A stretch of 64,000 bases of DNA from Engelhardtia mirabilis (lineage in GTDB: Bacteria; Planctomycetota; UBA1135; GCA-002686595), in assembly GCF_007748095.1 (NCBI RefSeq), contig NZ_CP036287.1, positions 3,534,001 to 3,598,000 on the forward strand, given 5' to 3'. Below, piece after piece: positions 29,935-38,250 of this stretch (positions are counted from its first letter, which is position 1; every line of letters starts with the position of its first letter). The position numbers and the translations under genes were made by a program. The notes under the pieces were generated by a model that was not told the DNA's origin, did no database searches, and worked only from the letters and a program-made list of their open reading frames with translations.

Positions 29935-31299
29935 TCAACTGCGCTGGACCGAGATCGTCTTGGGCACCGTGAACTGGCGGTGTCCCTCGACGGTGCCGAT
30001 GAAGCCGAAGCCGGACTGGCCGTGGCCGACCCAGGGGCCCGCGGCGGAGAGGTAGCGGTTCACGCCCACCTGGCCGCTTCTGATCCCACTGGCCACGCGC
30101 ATGCCGCGCTCGAGGTCGCCGGTCCAGACGTTGGCGCCCAGGCCGAAGGGGGTGCTGTTGGCCAGACGCACGGCCTCGGCCTCGCTGCCGTCGAAGCGCG
30201 ACACGCTGACCACCGGACCGAAGGTCTCCTCGCTGGACAGGCGCGCGCTGGCGGGCACGTCCATCAGGACGGTGGCCGGATAGAAGAACCCGTCCCCGTC
30301 GAGCGGCGCGCCGCCGGCCATGAGGCGGGCGCCCGCGGACACGGCGTCTTGGACCAGGGCGTGGATCTTGTCGCGCTGGGGGCCCGAGACGATCGGACCG
30401 AACTTGGCCCCCTCGCTGAAGCCGGAGGACGGCGCCCAGCCACGCGCCTTGTCGACCACCAGTCGTTCGAACTCCTCGGCCACGGCGTCCGCGACGTAGA
30501 TGCGCTCGACGCTGCAACAGACCTGGCCCGCGTTCCGCAGAGAGTGGCGCACCGCCGACTCGGCCGCGGCTTCGAGGTCCGCGTCGGCGAACACCACCAA
30601 GGGGTCCTTGCCGCCCAGCTCGAGCACCAGGCGTTTCAGCCCCGCCGCCGCGGAGCCCATGATTCGCATGCCCGTCTCGCGGCTGCCGACGAAGCCGATC
30701 ATGTCGACGTCGGCCGCCACCAGCCTCGCCCCTACATCGCCCAGGCCCTGCACCACTTGCAGCACGCCGTCGGGCAGGAAGGTTCCGACGATCTCGGCCA
30801 GCACCGCGCCGGTCAGGGGCACGTGCTCGCTGGGCTTGAAGACCACCGCGTTGCCGGTCGCCAGGGCGGGCACCAGGATCGACATGGGCATGCCGACCGG
30901 GAAGTTCCAAGGCGTGATCGCCGCGACCACGCCCAGGGCCTCGCGCCGGATGACGGAGTCGACGCCGTCGCCGGGGACGCGTTCCTCGGCCACCGCCGTG
31001 CGCACCTCCTCGAGGGTGCTCGCCATGCCCCGCGCCCGCCCACGCACTTCGGCCAGCGCCTCGGCCCGGGGCTTGCCCATCTCGCGGGTGACGAGATCGG
31101 CGATCTCCTCCGCCCGCTCGCCGAGACGTTCCGCGGCGGCGGCGAGGGCGTCGATGCGCGCCTCGATCGGCACTGCCGCCCAGCGCGGCTGGGCCAGCCG
31201 AGCGGCGCGCACCGCGGCATCGATCTCCTCCGCGGAGCTGACGGGGATCATGGAGATGGTCCCGCCGGTGGCGGGGTCGATGTCGGCGAACTCGGTCAT
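29935..31299 (-). CDS. Aldehyde dehydrogenase (succinate-semialdehyde dehydrogenase-like)
   Basis: The 454-residue enzyme belongs to the NAD(P)-dependent aldehyde dehydrogenase superfamily. Catalytic features: TPWNFPVGMP with the active-site Asn (about 129-138), KPSEH for cofactor binding, GFVGSRETG, the general base E228 in ELGGKDP and the nucleophile C261 in NAGQVC. EETFGPVVSV and NSTPFGLGANVWT follow. Closest in style to short bacterial succinate-semialdehyde or lactaldehyde dehydrogenases (GabD/Sad type), but the substrate cannot be fixed from sequence. It lies between an SDR gene (39 bases upstream) and a secreted protein gene, so the neighbours do not define a pathway. Confidence 0.9.
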   Translation of the reverse strand: MTEFADIDPATGGTISMIPVSSAEEIDAAVRAARLAQPRWAAVPIEARIDALAAAAERLGERAEEIADLVTREMGKPRAEALAEVRGRARGMASTLEEVRTAVAEERVPGDGVDSVIRREALGVVAAITPWNFPVGMPMSILVPALATGNAVVFKPSEHVPLTGAVLAEIVGTFLPDGVLQVVQGLGDVGARLVAADVDMIGFVGSRETGMRIMGSAAAGLKRLVLELGGKDPLVVFADADLEAAAESAVRHSLRNAGQVCCSVERIYVADAVAEEFERLVVDKARGWAPSSGFSEGAKFGPIVSGPQRDKIHALVQDAVSAGARLMAGGAPLDGDGFFYPATVLMDVPASARLSSEETFGPVVSVSRFDGSEAEAVRLANSTPFGLGANVWTGDLERGMRVASGIRSGQVGVNRYLSAAGPWVGHGQSGFGFIGTVEGHRQFTVPKTISVQRS

Positions 31300-31338
31300 C
31301 GTGAGTCTCGGAAGGCAGGGTCGTCGCGGGCGGCGGGC

Positions 31339-32058
31339 CTACAGTAGCCAGCCCCCGGCGACCTCGAGGTCCTGGCCGGTAGCGTAGCCGCTGTCCTCCG
31401 ACAGCAGCCAAGCGGCGGCCCGCGCGATCTCTTCCGGTCGCCCTGTGCGCCCCATCGGGATCGCCGCTTGGCGTGCGGGATTCAGAGTGTCCGCGTGCGC
31501 GCCATCGTGGGGCACGATGCCCGGCGAGAGCATGTTGACCCGCACGCCGTGGGGCGCTTCCTCCTTCGCCATCGAGCGCACCAACAGGGCCAGGGCCGAC
31601 TTGGTTGCGGCGTAGCCGGCCGCCTGAGTGCGTGCCCGCCCGCCGCCCAGGCCGGCGCAGCCGAAGAAGAGCCAGGCCCCGCCACTGGCCCGAATGGCCT
31701 GCCGGCCGGCCGCGACCAGGTTCCAGGCGCTCATCACGTTGCTCTCGAAGAGCCGGCGCAGGGTCTCGGGCTCGAGCTGGTCGAGCCGGCCCGATTCGAA
31801 GTCGCCCACGGCATGGACGACGCGGTCCAAACGCCCCTCCGCCTCCAGGACCTGACCCACCACTGCGTGGGCAGCGGCGGACTCGAGCAGGTCTGCCCGA
31901 TGCAGGCGCCCGGCGAACTCGGGCTCGAGCTGGGAGGCTCGGTCGGAGCTCGTGCGCCACACCAGATGGACGCGGTCACCGCCGGCCGCGAGTTCTCGGG
32001 CCACGGCCAGTCCCAGGCCGCGGGCCGCTCCGGTGACGAGGCTGACGCGTTGGTGCAT
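31339..32058 (-). CDS. SDR-family oxidoreductase with atypical active site
   Basis: The protein has 239 residues, normal for a classical SDR. The cofactor loop is TGAARGLG (9-16) and the catalytic pair is Y149-x-x-x-K153 (GYAATK). The usual NNAG is changed to HAVG (82-85), and where the catalytic Ser is expected (FFGCAG, 131-136) no serine is present. C-terminal SPGIVPHDG and GYATGQDLEVAGGW match sugar or acyl reductases of the FabG group. It may have altered chemistry or no redox activity. ATG 32058 gives the family N-terminus (RVSLVTGAARG). It is 37 bases from lepB and 39 from the aldehyde dehydrogenase, so co-transcription is likely. Confidence 0.85.
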   Translation of the reverse strand: MHQRVSLVTGAARGLGLAVARELAAGGDRVHLVWRTSSDRASQLEPEFAGRLHRADLLESAAAHAVVGQVLEAEGRLDRVVHAVGDFESGRLDQLEPETLRRLFESNVMSAWNLVAAGRQAIRASGGAWLFFGCAGLGGGRARTQAAGYAATKSALALLVRSMAKEEAPHGVRVNMLSPGIVPHDGAHADTLNPARQAAIPMGRTGRPEEIARAAAWLLSEDSGYATGQDLEVAGGWLL

Positions 32059-32095
32059 GGCCCCGAGGATCGCCTGCGGAGCCGCGCGATGCCAG

Positions 32096-32641
32096 TCAGT
32101 CCAGGATGCCGATGCGCGCCGGAGGCCAAACGCGCAGCTCGACCCGGCCGCGCAGGTCCTGGACCGGGACCAGGCCGAAGTCACGACTGTCGGCACTGTG
32201 GGGCCGGTTGTCGCCCATCACGAACACGTGGCCCGGGTCGACAACGGTGGAGACCACGCGGTCGTCGCGGTCGGTGACGGCGTAGGGCTCCTCCAGCCGC
32301 GAGCCGTCCACGAAGACCCCGGCGGGCCCGACTACGACCCTCTCACCCGGCAGGCCCACCACCCGCTTGATGTAGTCCAACTGCGGATCGACGGGCGAAC
32401 GCAGCACCACGATGTCGCCCCGATTCACGTGCCCGAAGACGAAGCTCCAGGGTTCGACGAGGATCCGGTCGCCGTCGTGGATGCCCGGCTGCATGGATGC
32501 TCCGCGCACCACCGAGAGGTTGAAGAGCAGCGTGTAGGCGAGCATCCCGGCCACCGAGACGAACAGGCCGTCGCGGAGGCTGCGAGCGCGCCGCGAGAGC
32601 AGCAGGCGGGGGATCGGACGGGAACGCCAGGCACGGACCAT
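32096..32641 (-). CDS. lepB: Signal peptidase I
   Basis: The 181-residue protein has one N-terminal membrane helix (about 25-45) followed by the catalytic domain outside the membrane. The Ser nucleophile is S49 in RGASMQPGI and the Lys base K92 in DYIKRVVGLPGE; the third box GDNRPHSADSRDFG is complete. It cleaves Sec and Tat signal peptides from exported proteins, of which this window has many. The frame stays open to 33808, but ATG 32641 gives the normal short form with a positively charged N-terminus; no strong ribosome site is seen. First gene of the minus-strand group that continues with the SDR. Confidence 0.93.
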   Translation of the reverse strand: MVRAWRSRPIPRLLLSRRARSLRDGLFVSVAGMLAYTLLFNLSVVRGASMQPGIHDGDRILVEPWSFVFGHVNRGDIVVLRSPVDPQLDYIKRVVGLPGERVVVGPAGVFVDGSRLEEPYAVTDRDDRVVSTVVDPGHVFVMGDNRPHSADSRDFGLVPVQDLRGRVELRVWPPARIGILD

Positions 32642-33034
32642 GGGCAGGACTATCGGCCGCCCCTGGAGCGGGTCTTGATCCCGCTTGGGTCGGAAGCCGT
32701 GACGCCGAAAGCCATGACCTGGCTCGAGGATCGGTCCGGACCTGGCCCAGGGCCGCCGCCGCGCGCGAGGCTCCAGCGGTCGCCGAGATCCGCCACCGGC
32801 GCGTTCCGCTCGCTCGCCCCTGTGCCCGGTGGATCGACCCCACCGCCGACGAGGCCTCTCGGCCCGACGTGGACGGCTCGGATGCAAGGTGCCGTCAGCG
32901 GGCGGTAGGCGAACGCGGGCCGCCGTTTGGACTGCTGGGCGTGGATACCGATGACCGATGCGGGCTAGCCTGGGCCCCAGGGTGCGGCCCCCCGTCGCTC
33001 CCGCGCCCCACCCGATAGCCCACCCCCCTCTCTG
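32642..33034. other. 393-bp divergent intergenic region
   Basis: This gap separates lepB (minus) and otsA (plus). Both strands are open in some frames, but composition and protein-like quality are poor. It should hold the two promoters; I could not pick a convincing promoter pair. A short GC palindrome (CCTGGGCCCCAGG) lies near 32971. Confidence 0.35.
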
Positions 33035-34417
33035 GTGTCCGCCCGCAGCCGTCTGATCGTCGTCGCCAACCGCCTGCCGGTCCACCGCGTCAAGCGCGCC
33101 TCCGGTTCCGGCTGGGAGACGAGTCCGGGCGGTCTGGTGAGTGCCCTGGCGCCGATGCTGCGGGAACGCGAGGGGGCCTGGGTCGGCTGGCCCGGCTACG
33201 CCGGCGAGGCCCCCAGGCCGTTCGAGCACGAGCGCATGAGCCTGATCCCGGTCGGCCTCAGCCGCAGCGACCTGGACGGCTTCTACCTGGGCTTCTCCAA
33301 CGCCACCCTGTGGCCCCTGTACCACGACGCGGTGCGCTACCCCGAGTACCACCGCCGCTGGTGGGCGCCCTACGTCGACGTCAACAACCGCTTCGCCAAG
33401 ATCACCGCCCGCCACGTGGCCGACGGGGACCTGGTCTGGGTCCAGGACTACCAACTCCAGTTGGTGCCCTTGATGCTGCGCCAGCGCAAGCCCGGCGTCC
33501 GGATCGGCTTCTTCCTCCACATCCCCTTCCCGCCGGTCGAGCTGTTCGCCCAGTTGCCCTGGCGCCAGCAGTTGCTGGAGGGCCTCTTGGGCGCCGACGT
33601 GGTGGGCTTCCAGACCAAGGTCGGCGCCCAGAACTTCGTGCGCGCGGCCCGGCGCTTCGCGGGGGCGCGGGGTCACGAGGGGCTGCTCGAGCATCGCGGC
33701 CGCCGGATCCAGGTGCGCCACTTTCCGATCTCGATCGACTACGCCGCGATCGACAGCGCCGCGCGCCGGCCGGAGGTGGCCCAGGCCGCGGCCGAGATCC
33801 GCAAGCACACCGCGGGCGGTCGCAAGCTGCTCCTGGGCGTCGATCGCCTCGACTACACCAAGGGCATCGACCTGCGCCTACGCGCCTTCGAGACCCTGCT
33901 CGAGCGCTACGAGAACAGCAACGACGTGGCCTGCTTCGTGCAGATCGCCGTACCCAGCCGCGAGCACTCACCCGAGTACGCCGACATGCGGACGCGCATC
34001 GAACAGCTCGTCGGGCACATCAATGGCACCTACTCGGAGCGCGGCCTGACGCCGGTCCACTACCTGTACCGCAACATCCCGTTCGACGAGCTCCTGGCCT
34101 ACTACCTGGCCGCCGACGCGATGGTGGTGACGCCCCTGCGCGACGGCATGAACCTGGTCGCGAAGGAGTACGTGGCCACCCGCTTCGACAACGCCGGAGC
34201 GCTGGTCCTGTCCGAGTTCGCCGGAGCCGCGCAGGAGCTGAAGCAAGCGATCCAGGTCAATCCCCACGACGTCGACGGCATCGCCGCGGCCCTCGACCAA
34301 GCCTTGACCATGCCCCAGGACGAGATCGAACGACGCATGCGATCCATGCGCAGCCGAGTGCGCCGCCACGACGTCTACGCCTGGGCGTCGTCCTTCGTGG
34401 AGGCCATGGCCTCATGA
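33035..34417 (+). CDS. otsA: Trehalose-6-phosphate synthase
   Basis: The 460-residue GT20 enzyme joins UDP-glucose (or another NDP-glucose) and glucose 6-phosphate into trehalose 6-phosphate. Conserved parts: VVANRLPV at the start, SPGGLVSAL for phosphate binding, GWPGY, WVQDYQLQLVPLMLR, GFFLHIPFP, GVDRLDYTKGI (about 268-278), and a C-terminal nucleotide-sugar box (RDGMNLVAKEYV). Start GTG 33035 gives the family N-terminus. The OtsB-GH15 gene overlaps its stop by 4 bases. Trehalose production suggests osmotic or desiccation protection; the attached diguanylate cyclase gene suggests a link to lifestyle switching, which is inference. Confidence 0.96.
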   Translation: MSARSRLIVVANRLPVHRVKRASGSGWETSPGGLVSALAPMLREREGAWVGWPGYAGEAPRPFEHERMSLIPVGLSRSDLDGFYLGFSNATLWPLYHDAVRYPEYHRRWWAPYVDVNNRFAKITARHVADGDLVWVQDYQLQLVPLMLRQRKPGVRIGFFLHIPFPPVELFAQLPWRQQLLEGLLGADVVGFQTKVGAQNFVRAARRFAGARGHEGLLEHRGRRIQVRHFPISIDYAAIDSAARRPEVAQAAAEIRKHTAGGRKLLLGVDRLDYTKGIDLRLRAFETLLERYENSNDVACFVQIAVPSREHSPEYADMRTRIEQLVGHINGTYSERGLTPVHYLYRNIPFDELLAYYLAADAMVVTPLRDGMNLVAKEYVATRFDNAGALVLSEFAGAAQELKQAIQVNPHDVDGIAAALDQALTMPQDEIERRMRSMRSRVRRHDVYAWASSFVEAMAS

Positions 34418-36954
34418 ACGAGTTGTTCGAGCGCATCGACGAGCTGGCCCGGGAACCGGTGCTGCTGGTGGCAACCGACTACGACGGCACCCTGGCGCCT
34501 ATCGTGGACGATCCCGCGGCGGCCCTGCCCCATCGCGAGGCCCTGGTGGCCCTGGCGCGGCTGGCGGCCCTGCCCGACACCCACGTGGCCGTGATCAGCG
34601 GGCGCGCCCTGGCGGAGCTGGCCCGCTTCACCGGCAACCCCGACGGCCTGCGCCTGGTCGGGAGCCACGGATCGGAGTTCGACGTGGGCTTCGCCTCGTC
34701 CCTGAACGAGGCCGAGCGGGCCCTGCGTTCGGAGCTGCTCTCCGAGTTGGAACGCATCACACAACTGGGCCCGGGCCTCAGCGTGGAGCCGAAGCCGGCC
34801 GGTGCCGCCTTCCACTGGCGCAGGGCCGCGCCCGGCTTGCAGGAGACCGCGCGCGACGCCGTGCTCCAGGGCCCCGCCGCCCGCGATGGCGTGCATGTGA
34901 TGTCGGGCAAGTGCGTGCTCGAGCTGAGCGTGGTCAGTACCGACAAGGGCCAGGCCCTCGAACGCTTGCGACACGGTGCCGGGGCCCAAGTGGCGATCTA
35001 CCTGGGGGACGACGTCACCGACGAAGACGCATTCGCGCGGCTGCACGGGCGCGACGTGGGCGTGAAGGTCGGCGACGGCGAGACCATGGCCGGTTTCCGC
35101 GTCGCCGATCCATCGGACGTCGCGCGTGTGCTGGCTCGTCTGGGCGAGGCCCGACGCGCCTGGCTGCGCGGACCGGCGACCGTGCCGATCGAGGCCCACT
35201 CGCTGCTCTCCGACCAACGCACGGCGGCCCTGGTGACGCCCGACGCGCGCGTGGTGTGGTACTGCGCCCCGCGCATCGACAGCCCGGCGCTGTTCGCCGA
35301 GTTGCTCGGCGGGCGCTCGGCCGGCTACTTCAGCGTGGCATCCGTGGACGGCAGTGCACCCCTGCGCCAGACCTACGAGGGCGCGACGATGGTGTTGCGG
35401 ACGCGCTGGAAGCACTTCTCGGTGGTCGACTACCTGGACTGCTCCCAGGGGCGGCCGCGTCAACGGGCCGGCCGCACCGACCTGTTGCGCGTCTTGGAAG
35501 GCAACGGACGCGTGGCCGTCGAGTTTGCGCCGCGCCTGGACTTCGGTCGCAGCCCGACCCGCCTGCGCGCGGTGGAGGGCGGGCTCGAGGTGGTCGACGC
35601 CTTCGATGGCATTCTCCTGCGCTCACCCGGAGTCGAGTGGACGATCGAGCCCGACGGACAACACCAGACCGCCCGCGCGGAGGTGGAGTTGGGGCAGGCG
35701 CCGCTGGTGCTCGAGCTCAGCTATGGCGGTGGCGCGCGGGGTCAGGCCACGGCCGAGCGCGCCCGCAGGCGTTCGACGCACCTGTTCTGGTCGGACTGGG
35801 CCGACGGCCTGCGCCTGCCGAGCGTCGCCACCGACGCCGTGCGGCGCAGCGCGCTGGTGCTGAAGAGCCTGTGCTACGGCCCCACCGGCGCGATCCTCGC
35901 CGCCCCCACCACGAGCCTGCCCGAGCACGTGGGCGGCATTCGCAACTGGGACTATCGCTACACCTGGCTGCGCGACGCGGCCCTCTCCGCCCACGCCCTG
36001 GTCGAGCTGGGCAGCCTCTCGGAGGGCATGGACTACCTGGACTGGGTGCTGTCGGTGGTCGAGGAACTGGACGGGCCCCAGCAACTGCGGCCGCTCTACG
36101 ACGTGACCGGGCGCGACCTGGGCCCCGAGGCCGAGATCCGCGAGCTGTGCGGCTACGCCGGCAGTCGGCCGGTGCGAGTCGGCAACGCGGCCGCGGCGCA
36201 GGTGCAGCTGGACGTCTTCGGCCCGATCGCGGACCTGGTCCTGGCCCTGGCCCGCGCCGGTGCGCCCCTGGCGTCGAGCCACTGGCGCCTGGTCGAAGCC
36301 CTGGTTCTGGCGGTCGAGCGGCGTTGGGCCCAGCCGGACCACGGCATCTGGGAGATCCGCGCGGCCCCGCGCCACCACGTCCATTCCAAGACCATGTGTT
36401 GGGTCACCGTCGACCGGGCCATCGCCCTGGCGCGCGACCACTTCCACAAGGACGTGGGCGAGTGGCCCGCCCTACGTGACCGCATCCGCGACGAGATTCT
36501 CGAGCGGGGCTACAAGCCCTCGCGTGGAGCTTTCACCGCCGCCTACGAGGGCGACGATCTCGACGCGGCCACCTTGCTGCTGGGCACCTGCGGCCTGATC
36601 GACTGCGGCGACGAGCGCTTCGTGCGGACCGTCGACGCGATCGAAGCCGAGCTACGCGCCGGCGCGACGGTCTATCGCTACCGCTCCAATGACGGCCTTG
36701 CGGGAACCGAGGGCGGCTTCCACATCCTCGCGGCGTGGTTGACCGACGCACTGCTCGAGACCGGTCGCGGCGAGCGCGCGGAGCAGTTGTTCGAAGCACT
36801 CTTGGACTGCTGCGGACCCACGGGCCTCTTGTCCGAGCAACTCGACCCCGAGACGGGGCGAGCCCTGGGCAACCATCCCCAGGCCTATTCGCACCTGGGG
36901 TTGATCTTCAACGCGGTGCGGCTGGCGCGACACGGCCGCGGGGGTCGCCGTTGA
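34414..36954 (+). CDS. otsB: Trehalose-6-phosphate phosphatase fused to GH15 glucoamylase/trehalase
   Basis: The 846-residue protein joins two enzymes. Residues 1-250 are a HAD-type OtsB phosphatase: TDYDGTLAP (22-30) with the nucleophile Asp, VISGRALAEL, GSHGSEF, and GDDVTDEDAF. From about 255 on it is a GH15 hydrolase: VVWYCAPRIDSPALF start, GIRNWDYRYTWLRDAAL, CGYAGSRPVRVGNAAAAQVQLD, GIWEIRAAPRHHVHSK with the proposed acid Glu, and LLSEQLDPETGRALGNHPQAYSHLGL with the base Glu. GH15 proteins of this sort include bacterial trehalases. One chain could thus finish trehalose synthesis and also break trehalose or another alpha-glucan. ATG 34414 overlaps the otsA stop; the frame upstream is a shadow of otsA. 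Confidence 0.93.
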   Translation: MNELFERIDELAREPVLLVATDYDGTLAPIVDDPAAALPHREALVALARLAALPDTHVAVISGRALAELARFTGNPDGLRLVGSHGSEFDVGFASSLNEAERALRSELLSELERITQLGPGLSVEPKPAGAAFHWRRAAPGLQETARDAVLQGPAARDGVHVMSGKCVLELSVVSTDKGQALERLRHGAGAQVAIYLGDDVTDEDAFARLHGRDVGVKVGDGETMAGFRVADPSDVARVLARLGEARRAWLRGPATVPIEAHSLLSDQRTAALVTPDARVVWYCAPRIDSPALFAELLGGRSAGYFSVASVDGSAPLRQTYEGATMVLRTRWKHFSVVDYLDCSQGRPRQRAGRTDLLRVLEGNGRVAVEFAPRLDFGRSPTRLRAVEGGLEVVDAFDGILLRSPGVEWTIEPDGQHQTARAEVELGQAPLVLELSYGGGARGQATAERARRRSTHLFWSDWADGLRLPSVATDAVRRSALVLKSLCYGPTGAILAAPTTSLPEHVGGIRNWDYRYTWLRDAALSAHALVELGSLSEGMDYLDWVLSVVEELDGPQQLRPLYDVTGRDLGPEAEIRELCGYAGSRPVRVGNAAAAQVQLDVFGPIADLVLALARAGAPLASSHWRLVEALVLAVERRWAQPDHGIWEIRAAPRHHVHSKTMCWVTVDRAIALARDHFHKDVGEWPALRDRIRDEILERGYKPSRGAFTAAYEGDDLDAATLLLGTCGLIDCGDERFVRTVDAIEAELRAGATVYRYRSNDGLAGTEGGFHILAAWLTDALLETGRGERAEQLFEALLDCCGPTGLLSEQLDPETGRALGNHPQAYSHLGLIFNAVRLARHGRGGRR

Positions 36955-38234
36955 CGTCTCCCCTGCTCACCAACCGCGAGCCGGCACCCAAGGGCGACCT
37001 GTTGCGGCGCCTGGGCCTGGCAGTCGTCGAGTTGCTCGGCATCTTCGTGACCGACATCTCCCTGCCGACGAGCGTGGCATTCGGCGCGTTCTACGCCGTG
37101 CCGCTCTTGTTCTGCTTCCACCGCGCACGCCGCAAGGAGGTGCTGGTGCTCGCAGCCGCTTCGTCGATCTTGGCCCCCCTGGGTGCCTTCATCGGCAGCG
37201 ACGGTTGGGCGACCCCCGAGCTGGGCGTTGTGATCTCGGCCTCGACCGCGGTCTTCGCGATCTGGCTCACGGCCGGCCTGGTGTTGAATCGGCTGACAGA
37301 GGAAGAGCAGCTGATCGCCACGCGCGAGTTGAACGAGATCGCCCTTGGCGCAACCGAGGAGGGCGTGGTCGTGACCGACGCCCAGGGAATCGTCACTTGG
37401 CTCAATCGCGCGGCGGAGGGCATGCTCGGTTGGCGCCGGGTGGAAGCCGAGGGCCGCAGCCTTTCCGACGTCTACCGCCGCGTCGACGACGAAACGGTGA
37501 CCCGCGCACCTGAACTCCCGGTGGACGTGATCATCGCTCGCACCCGCAGCGGCGCGCGGCTACCGGTGGAGGAGACCACGGGAGTGATCCGCGATCTCCA
37601 GGGCGCTCCGCTGGGCCACGTGGTGGTGCTGCGCGACGCCAGCAAGCGCGAGTCGCTCGAACGCGAGCTGCGCCAGATGGCCTTCCGCGACCGACTCACG
37701 GGCCTGCCGAACCGGACGCTACTGGCCGAGCGCCTGGCCCTCGAGCTGGACCACGCCGCCCGTGACCAGAGGATGCTCGCCGTGCTGTTCATCGACCTCG
37801 ACCACTTCAAGGAGGTCAACGACACCCTCGGTCACCAAGCCGGCGACGACCTCCTGCGAGGCGTTGCGGCCCGACTTCAGGAGTGCCTGCGCGCGGCAGA
37901 CACGGTGGCGCGACTGGCAGGCGACGAGTTCGTGATCCTGACCCCGGGGATCCACAACCGCCAGGACGCGACGCTGGTGGCCCAGAAGGTCTGCGCGGCC
38001 CTCTCCGAGCCCTTCCACCTGGGTTCCCACGAGCGCACGGTTCTGCCGTCGATCGGTATTGCCGTCTTCCCCGAACACGGCGTCGATGGGGACGTGCTGC
38101 TGAAGCAGGCCGACGGTGCCATGTACCTGGCCAAGCACGAGGGTGGCGGTCGCTTTGCCTTCGCCGACGGCATCGCGGACTCTGAATCTGGGTCCGGCCC
38201 TGGTTCTGGCCGGTCCAAGTCCCACAGCGACTGA
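36951..38234 (+). CDS. Membrane PAS-GGDEF diguanylate cyclase
   Basis: The protein has 427 residues. Two or three membrane helices at the N-terminus (about 23-50, 58-75, 85-108) are followed by a PAS domain (about 125-235; GATEEGVVVTDAQGIVTWLNRAAEGMLGW) and a GGDEF domain (about 250-410). The GGDEF landmarks FRDRLTGLPNR and FIDLDHFKEVNDTLGHQAGDDLL are complete; the signature loop is AGDEF (323-327), a variant known in active cyclases. No EAL domain. It should make cyclic di-GMP in response to a signal. The start is TTG 36951 overlapping the OtsB-GH15 stop (TTGA) with GGGGG upstream; the frame is open further but inside the previous gene. It is tied to the trehalose genes. Confidence 0.88.
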   Translation: MTSPLLTNREPAPKGDLLRRLGLAVVELLGIFVTDISLPTSVAFGAFYAVPLLFCFHRARRKEVLVLAAASSILAPLGAFIGSDGWATPELGVVISASTAVFAIWLTAGLVLNRLTEEEQLIATRELNEIALGATEEGVVVTDAQGIVTWLNRAAEGMLGWRRVEAEGRSLSDVYRRVDDETVTRAPELPVDVIIARTRSGARLPVEETTGVIRDLQGAPLGHVVVLRDASKRESLERELRQMAFRDRLTGLPNRTLLAERLALELDHAARDQRMLAVLFIDLDHFKEVNDTLGHQAGDDLLRGVAARLQECLRAADTVARLAGDEFVILTPGIHNRQDATLVAQKVCAALSEPFHLGSHERTVLPSIGIAVFPEHGVDGDVLLKQADGAMYLAKHEGGGRFAFADGIADSESGSGPGSGRSKSHSD

Positions 38235-38250
38235 TCGAGCAGCCCCCCCG

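Noticed and set aside
28307..31960. 1217-codon minus frame as one protein
   Set aside because: Only the part from 29926 downwards has a signal peptide and normal composition; the rest is another frame of the aldehyde dehydrogenase.
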